The notes under the pieces: generated by a model | Told to the model about the DNA's origin: nothing | What the model saw: only the letters and a program-made list of their open reading frames with translations | Databases searched by the model: none | Assembly: GCF_022601875.1 (NCBI RefSeq) | Contig: NZ_JAKVIP010000027.1 | Location: forward strand, 1-62,337 | Direction of reading: 5' to 3' | DNA length: 62,337 nt | Source: Chryseobacterium sp. SSA4.19 | GTDB lineage: Bacteria; Bacteroidota; Bacteroidia; Flavobacteriales; Weeksellaceae | Position numbers and translations under genes: made by a program | Shown: positions 58,832 to 62,337 of the stretch, piece by piece | Layout: each line of letters opens with the position of its first letter | Numbering within the stretch: the stretch's first letter is position 1

Positions 58832-61800
58832 ATGAAAAAAATGAAAAGAATATATAATATTAAAATATTAGCAAGTAGCTTTTTTCTTGTTGCAGCCGTT
58901 TTTATACATGGGCAGGAAACAAGCAACTTAACAAATAATGCTGGTGGAAATACGGAATTACCCAATGTCAATCCACCTTCACCAGAATCTTTTTTTCGGA
59001 CAAAATTCGGAAATTTAGAAGCTGGAGAATTCAGAGGAACACCAAATATTGAGATTCCTGTTCATACTGTTTCTACAGGGGGCTTAGCACATGCTATTTC
59101 TCTCAGATATGCAAAATCAGGTGTAAAAGTAAATGATATACCCAATTCAGTAGGAATGAACTGGATCTTGGAAGCAGGTGGCGTTATTAACAGAACCATA
59201 TATGATATAAGGGATGAAGAAGCTTCACAACGGTTATTGCTAACTCAGAGTGATATGAACTACTTGCACTCACCAGCAGGTGCTCAGACATTAGGAACGT
59301 ATGCTCATGATATAGTGGGAATGATAGATAATGAAACCGATATTTTTAATTTTTCAATGCCTGGATATAGTGGAAGCTTTTATCTTGATGCAAATTTTAA
59401 TCCTGTCATTATGAGTCAAAATCACAATCTGAAAATAGAAACTATAGGTAACTTCAAAGATACCTATCAATTTCTTATTACAACTTTCGATGGCACGAAG
59501 TATTTCTTCGGCGGGTCTGGCTATACGGAGAATACCTTTGTAAGACAAAATGGATTAATGGGAGGGGTAACCGGTTTTTACCTTTCAAAAATTGAAGATG
59601 GTAGAAATAATAAAATTGAGTTTGAATATTTTCAACAGAATTCTCGATCAGTATCTTTTGGAAAATCTGAAACAAAAAGTGCAGGAGCATATATCAGTCA
59701 AAATGGAACATCCCTAAGTGCTACTCCCCCTTCAACAACAATAAATTTGATGAATGTTCACTATTCAAAATATATCAGCAAAATTAAAACATCTGATGAA
59801 CAGATCTCATTTAATTATCTTACTGATGCCAATGAGATATTCCAAAAGCTTGGAGATATAACTATTTCCAAAAATGGTATAAATATTAAGAAATATGTAT
59901 TTGATTATATAAATAATAATACAACCGTTAAAAGTGAAAAAAGATTTTTCCTAGAATCAGTAAAGGAATATACCATTAAAGGAATTCAGGAAGTATTAAC
60001 GGGAAATAATTATACATTGACTTATGATTCTCCTTTAGAAATGCCGGTACGTCTTGCCAATGGTATCGACTATTTAGGGTATTATAACGGAAAAGATAAT
60101 TCCTACACCTTATTGCCTAATCTTAATTTGTTCTATGGGCTTCAGGAGGATAATTTTTTCAGTCAGCAGCAAAACCAGAATTATCTTTATTATGCAGACA
60201 GGAGACCCAACTTTGAGTTTGCCAAGAAAGGTACCTTAACCTCTATTACTTATCCCACAAAAGGAAAGACTGTTTTTGAATATGAACCGGTTTTTGCAAA
60301 AAAAGCGGCTTATACGGAACAAAATATACTTATTGGTGAGGCAGCAAGCGCTGTAGGATATGAAGAATTCGCAAATCCTTCCTGCATACCAGTATCTTAT
60401 GATTGTTATACAACATTATCGTCTTCTGACATGGTAGCAGATCATAAAATGTATATTACGCTGAAGTTACATACTGACACTAATTGGGGGGGAACAAGAG
60501 CAAAAGCTGTTTTTGATATCATAGATAATTCAACTCATCAGGTAGTATTCACTAAAATGATTATGATACCCAAAATTAATCTGGAAAATACTTTGTATGA
60601 CATGGCTTTTTCTACAGATTTTACAGCGCAACCGGGAAAAAATTACCAGTTAAAGTTTAGAATTGCTGATAATATATGCAGCCAATGCTTTGGAACTGCT
60701 ACTGTAAAATATCAAAATGGATGGGAAAAGGTAGATGATGGTGGTATAAGATTAAAGAAGCAATATGATATTGCAGACAATACCATTACAAATATAAAAA
60801 GGTATTACTATGATATGTATTCGGATATTCATAATATAGAAAAACTACTTCCCCCATTTCAGCCATATTTCTTTACCAATCATTTTACCCAGATGGGTGA
60901 CTTTGGAGGTCCTGCATTTCTCGAAGTTGCTACAAAATTTGAATTAATGCTGCATTCAGATCCCAAGCCTATGCCTTTATATATAGAAGATCCCGTTTAC
61001 CCGAATGTAACAATAAGTCATGGCGGAGATAATTTTGAAAAGGGCGGCGAAGAGAAAACTTTTGATTCGGAAAATGGGTATGAATACAGAGGGATTTCTA
61101 CTTTTTGGGAACCCACCTATAATGGTGCTTATTTACCTGACCCATCAGTGATGACGGGATTAACTGCAACCGCCGCTCAGTCTATGGTGAGAAACCTTAC
61201 TGTCAGTAATATAAATGGACACTTAATTTCCCATAAAATTTTAGTTAATAAAAACAATACGATCTATCTTAAAAGCGATAAAAGCAATATCTATTCTACT
61301 CCCTTAGAAAAAGTAATTTACAATCTTATGGGGATGAAGTTATATAATTATTTCTATGTTCCATCCGGAGTTAACGAAAATACTTCATTAGATAATATGT
61401 ACATAGGGCAACACGCTATTCCTACTTTTGCTTCTTTTCTTGACAGTACAGTTACTAAAGAATACATGGAAGATGTTCCTGTCAACACTCTGGATGACAG
61501 TCCGTATAAAAAAATAGTTACTACTACGGAATATACTTATGGCAACCCGGAAAAACAGCTTTCAAAGAAAAATACTGTTTTTCCGGATCAGGCAGTGATG
61601 ATAACTACTTATTCTTACGCCCACGAAAAGAACAACCAGTTGATGATTGACCGGAACATGGTTGGGATCCCGTTGGAGACCACCACGACCCAGACTAAGG
61701 AAGGGGTGACCAAGACCTTGGGAAAGAGAGTAGTGGTTTACCCTGACCAGAACAATTATCCTACGTCACAAGCCGGCAGCCTTCTGCTTCCGTTATCCGT

Positions 61801-62293
61801 TACATCATCTGACCAGCTTACCGGGGTAATGTCTACCGATGTTTCTTACGACAAATACGATCAAAAAGGCAACATTCTTCAGTATACCACCAAGGACGGT
61901 ATTCCTGTAACGATAGTCTGGGGCTATAACAATACCCAGCCTATTGCCAGGGTGGAAGGAATTACTTATGACCAGCTGACTTCCCTGGCCTCTCCGACAG
62001 CTATTATCACCGCTTCCGATAACGATGCGGCAGACCCTTCCAAAGAAGGACTGCTTCTGGTAGCTTTAAATACCTTCAGGAAAAACAGCCAGCTGACGGG
62101 TATGAAAATAACGACTTACACCTATGACCCTTTGATCGGGGTAACCTCGATTACTCCGCCATCGGGAATACGCCAGGTCTTTACCTATGATGCTGCCAAC
62201 AGGCTTAAGGAAAACAAAGTCAGAAGCAAGGACACGACAGGAGCCTACACCGATAAAAAGGCTGCCGAATACAAATACAACTATAAGCCATAA
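58832..62293 (+). CDS. YD-repeat/RHS-type surface protein
   Basis: A 1153-residue secreted protein with a signal peptide (SSFFLVAAVFIHGQ). The N-region has FFRTKFGNLEAGEFRGTPNI and SVGMNWILEAGGVINRTIYD, typical of Bacteroidota RHS-like proteins. The middle is divergent and AT-rich, and the last 230 residues carry YD-type repeats (YEVSYDKYDQKGNILQY-like, IVWGYNNTQPIARVEG, RQVFTYDAANRLKENKV). It lacks the RHS core and a toxin tip and stops cleanly at KYNYKP. The gene that follows six bases later (62299) probably continues the system. Confidence 0.85.
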   Translation: MKKMKRIYNIKILASSFFLVAAVFIHGQETSNLTNNAGGNTELPNVNPPSPESFFRTKFGNLEAGEFRGTPNIEIPVHTVSTGGLAHAISLRYAKSGVKVNDIPNSVGMNWILEAGGVINRTIYDIRDEEASQRLLLTQSDMNYLHSPAGAQTLGTYAHDIVGMIDNETDIFNFSMPGYSGSFYLDANFNPVIMSQNHNLKIETIGNFKDTYQFLITTFDGTKYFFGGSGYTENTFVRQNGLMGGVTGFYLSKIEDGRNNKIEFEYFQQNSRSVSFGKSETKSAGAYISQNGTSLSATPPSTTINLMNVHYSKYISKIKTSDEQISFNYLTDANEIFQKLGDITISKNGINIKKYVFDYINNNTTVKSEKRFFLESVKEYTIKGIQEVLTGNNYTLTYDSPLEMPVRLANGIDYLGYYNGKDNSYTLLPNLNLFYGLQEDNFFSQQQNQNYLYYADRRPNFEFAKKGTLTSITYPTKGKTVFEYEPVFAKKAAYTEQNILIGEAASAVGYEEFANPSCIPVSYDCYTTLSSSDMVADHKMYITLKLHTDTNWGGTRAKAVFDIIDNSTHQVVFTKMIMIPKINLENTLYDMAFSTDFTAQPGKNYQLKFRIADNICSQCFGTATVKYQNGWEKVDDGGIRLKKQYDIADNTITNIKRYYYDMYSDIHNIEKLLPPFQPYFFTNHFTQMGDFGGPAFLEVATKFELMLHSDPKPMPLYIEDPVYPNVTISHGGDNFEKGGEEKTFDSENGYEYRGISTFWEPTYNGAYLPDPSVMTGLTATAAQSMVRNLTVSNINGHLISHKILVNKNNTIYLKSDKSNIYSTPLEKVIYNLMGMKLYNYFYVPSGVNENTSLDNMYIGQHAIPTFASFLDSTVTKEYMEDVPVNTLDDSPYKKIVTTTEYTYGNPEKQLSKKNTVFPDQAVMITTYSYAHEKNNQLMIDRNMVGIPLETTTTQTKEGVTKTLGKRVVVYPDQNNYPTSQAGSLLLPLSVTSSDQLTGVMSTDVSYDKYDQKGNILQYTTKDGIPVTIVWGYNNTQPIARVEGITYDQLTSLASPTAIITASDNDAADPSKEGLLLVALNTFRKNSQLTGMKITTYTYDPLIGVTSITPPSGIRQVFTYDAANRLKENKVRSKDTTGAYTDKKAAEYKYNYKP

Positions 62294-62298
62294 CAACC

Positions 62299-62337
62299 AT
62301 GAGAACCTATATACTAACCAAAACGCTTCCGGTCCTG
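62299..62337 (+). CDS. Start of a further gene, cut by the window end
   Basis: An ATG five bases after the stop of the YD-repeat gene opens a frame (MRTYILTKTLPVL) that looks like the beginning of a signal peptide. In Bacteroidota this position often holds a DUF6443/RHS-core protein. Only 13 codons are visible, so identity cannot be shown. Confidence 0.5.
   Translation, partial: MRTYILTKTLPVL

Overview
The window looks like chromosomal DNA of a Bacteroidota bacterium, most probably a Chryseobacterium/Elizabethkingia-type member of the Flavobacteriia. Evidence: five proteins end in type IX secretion (T9SS) type A sorting domains; the gliding genes gldB and gldC are adjacent; a PafA phosphatase keeps the catalytic residues of the Elizabethkingia enzyme at a constant offset of two; promoters match TAnnTTTG; Shine-Dalgarno sequences are rare; a DUF6266 remnant is present. 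No rRNA, tRNA, CRISPR array or phage module was seen.

Region 1 (1-25505, all on the minus strand) is a polymorphic-toxin locus. A T9SS-sorted protein (24129-25505) is followed 8 bases later by a 3413-residue SpvB / FG-GAP / TcdB-mid / RHS protein (13879-24120), whose variable tip overlaps its putative immunity lipoprotein (13452-13907). Downstream lies an array of six orphan tip cassettes. Each keeps a different length of the RHS core DNA, then a new toxin domain, then its own immunity gene. The tips include an AHH-type nuclease with four tandem Imm11-like immunity genes, an M91-like metallopeptidase, a metzincin-like peptidase, a possible permuted papain-like enzyme, a broken HExxH tip, and a diverged homologue of the tip now in use. 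Most immunity candidates are lipoproteins or membrane-anchored, which suggests that most toxins act in the cell envelope. One truncated immunity gene and one toxin tail record past turnover. The layout suggests a store of silent tips that can be moved onto the single expressed RHS gene by homologous recombination.

Region 2 (25506-39915) is mostly housekeeping: acetyltransferases, PafA, a Crp/Fnr regulator, a barnase-barstar pair, nadE, gldB-gldC, a cystathionine gamma-synthase/lyase, a DinB-led operon with a DinB remnant after it, a REP-associated IS200-like transposase flanked by paired hairpins, a Sua5/TsaC-type enzyme and a CCA-adding-type nucleotidyltransferase.

Region 3 (39994-45770) is a cobalamin-uptake operon on the minus strand. 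A promoter, a cobalamin riboswitch and a BtuB-like TonB receptor are followed by a BtuG-like surface propeller lipoprotein and two T9SS-sorted surface proteins.

Region 4 (45887-55663) carries cytidine deaminase, an old-yellow-enzyme reductase, small membrane proteins, a T9SS-sorted endonuclease I, DUF4136 and DUF5522 proteins, an (ATTAGAT)11 array, an ACC-deaminase/D-cysteine desulfhydrase-type enzyme, a LysM glucosaminidase and hemL.

Region 5 (55664-62337) holds a near-perfect long hairpin, a DUF6266 pseudogene, and a second T9SS-protein/YD-repeat pair (57216-62293) followed by the first codons of another gene. The repeated pairing of a T9SS-sorted protein with a YD/RHS protein is the most system-like pattern in the window.
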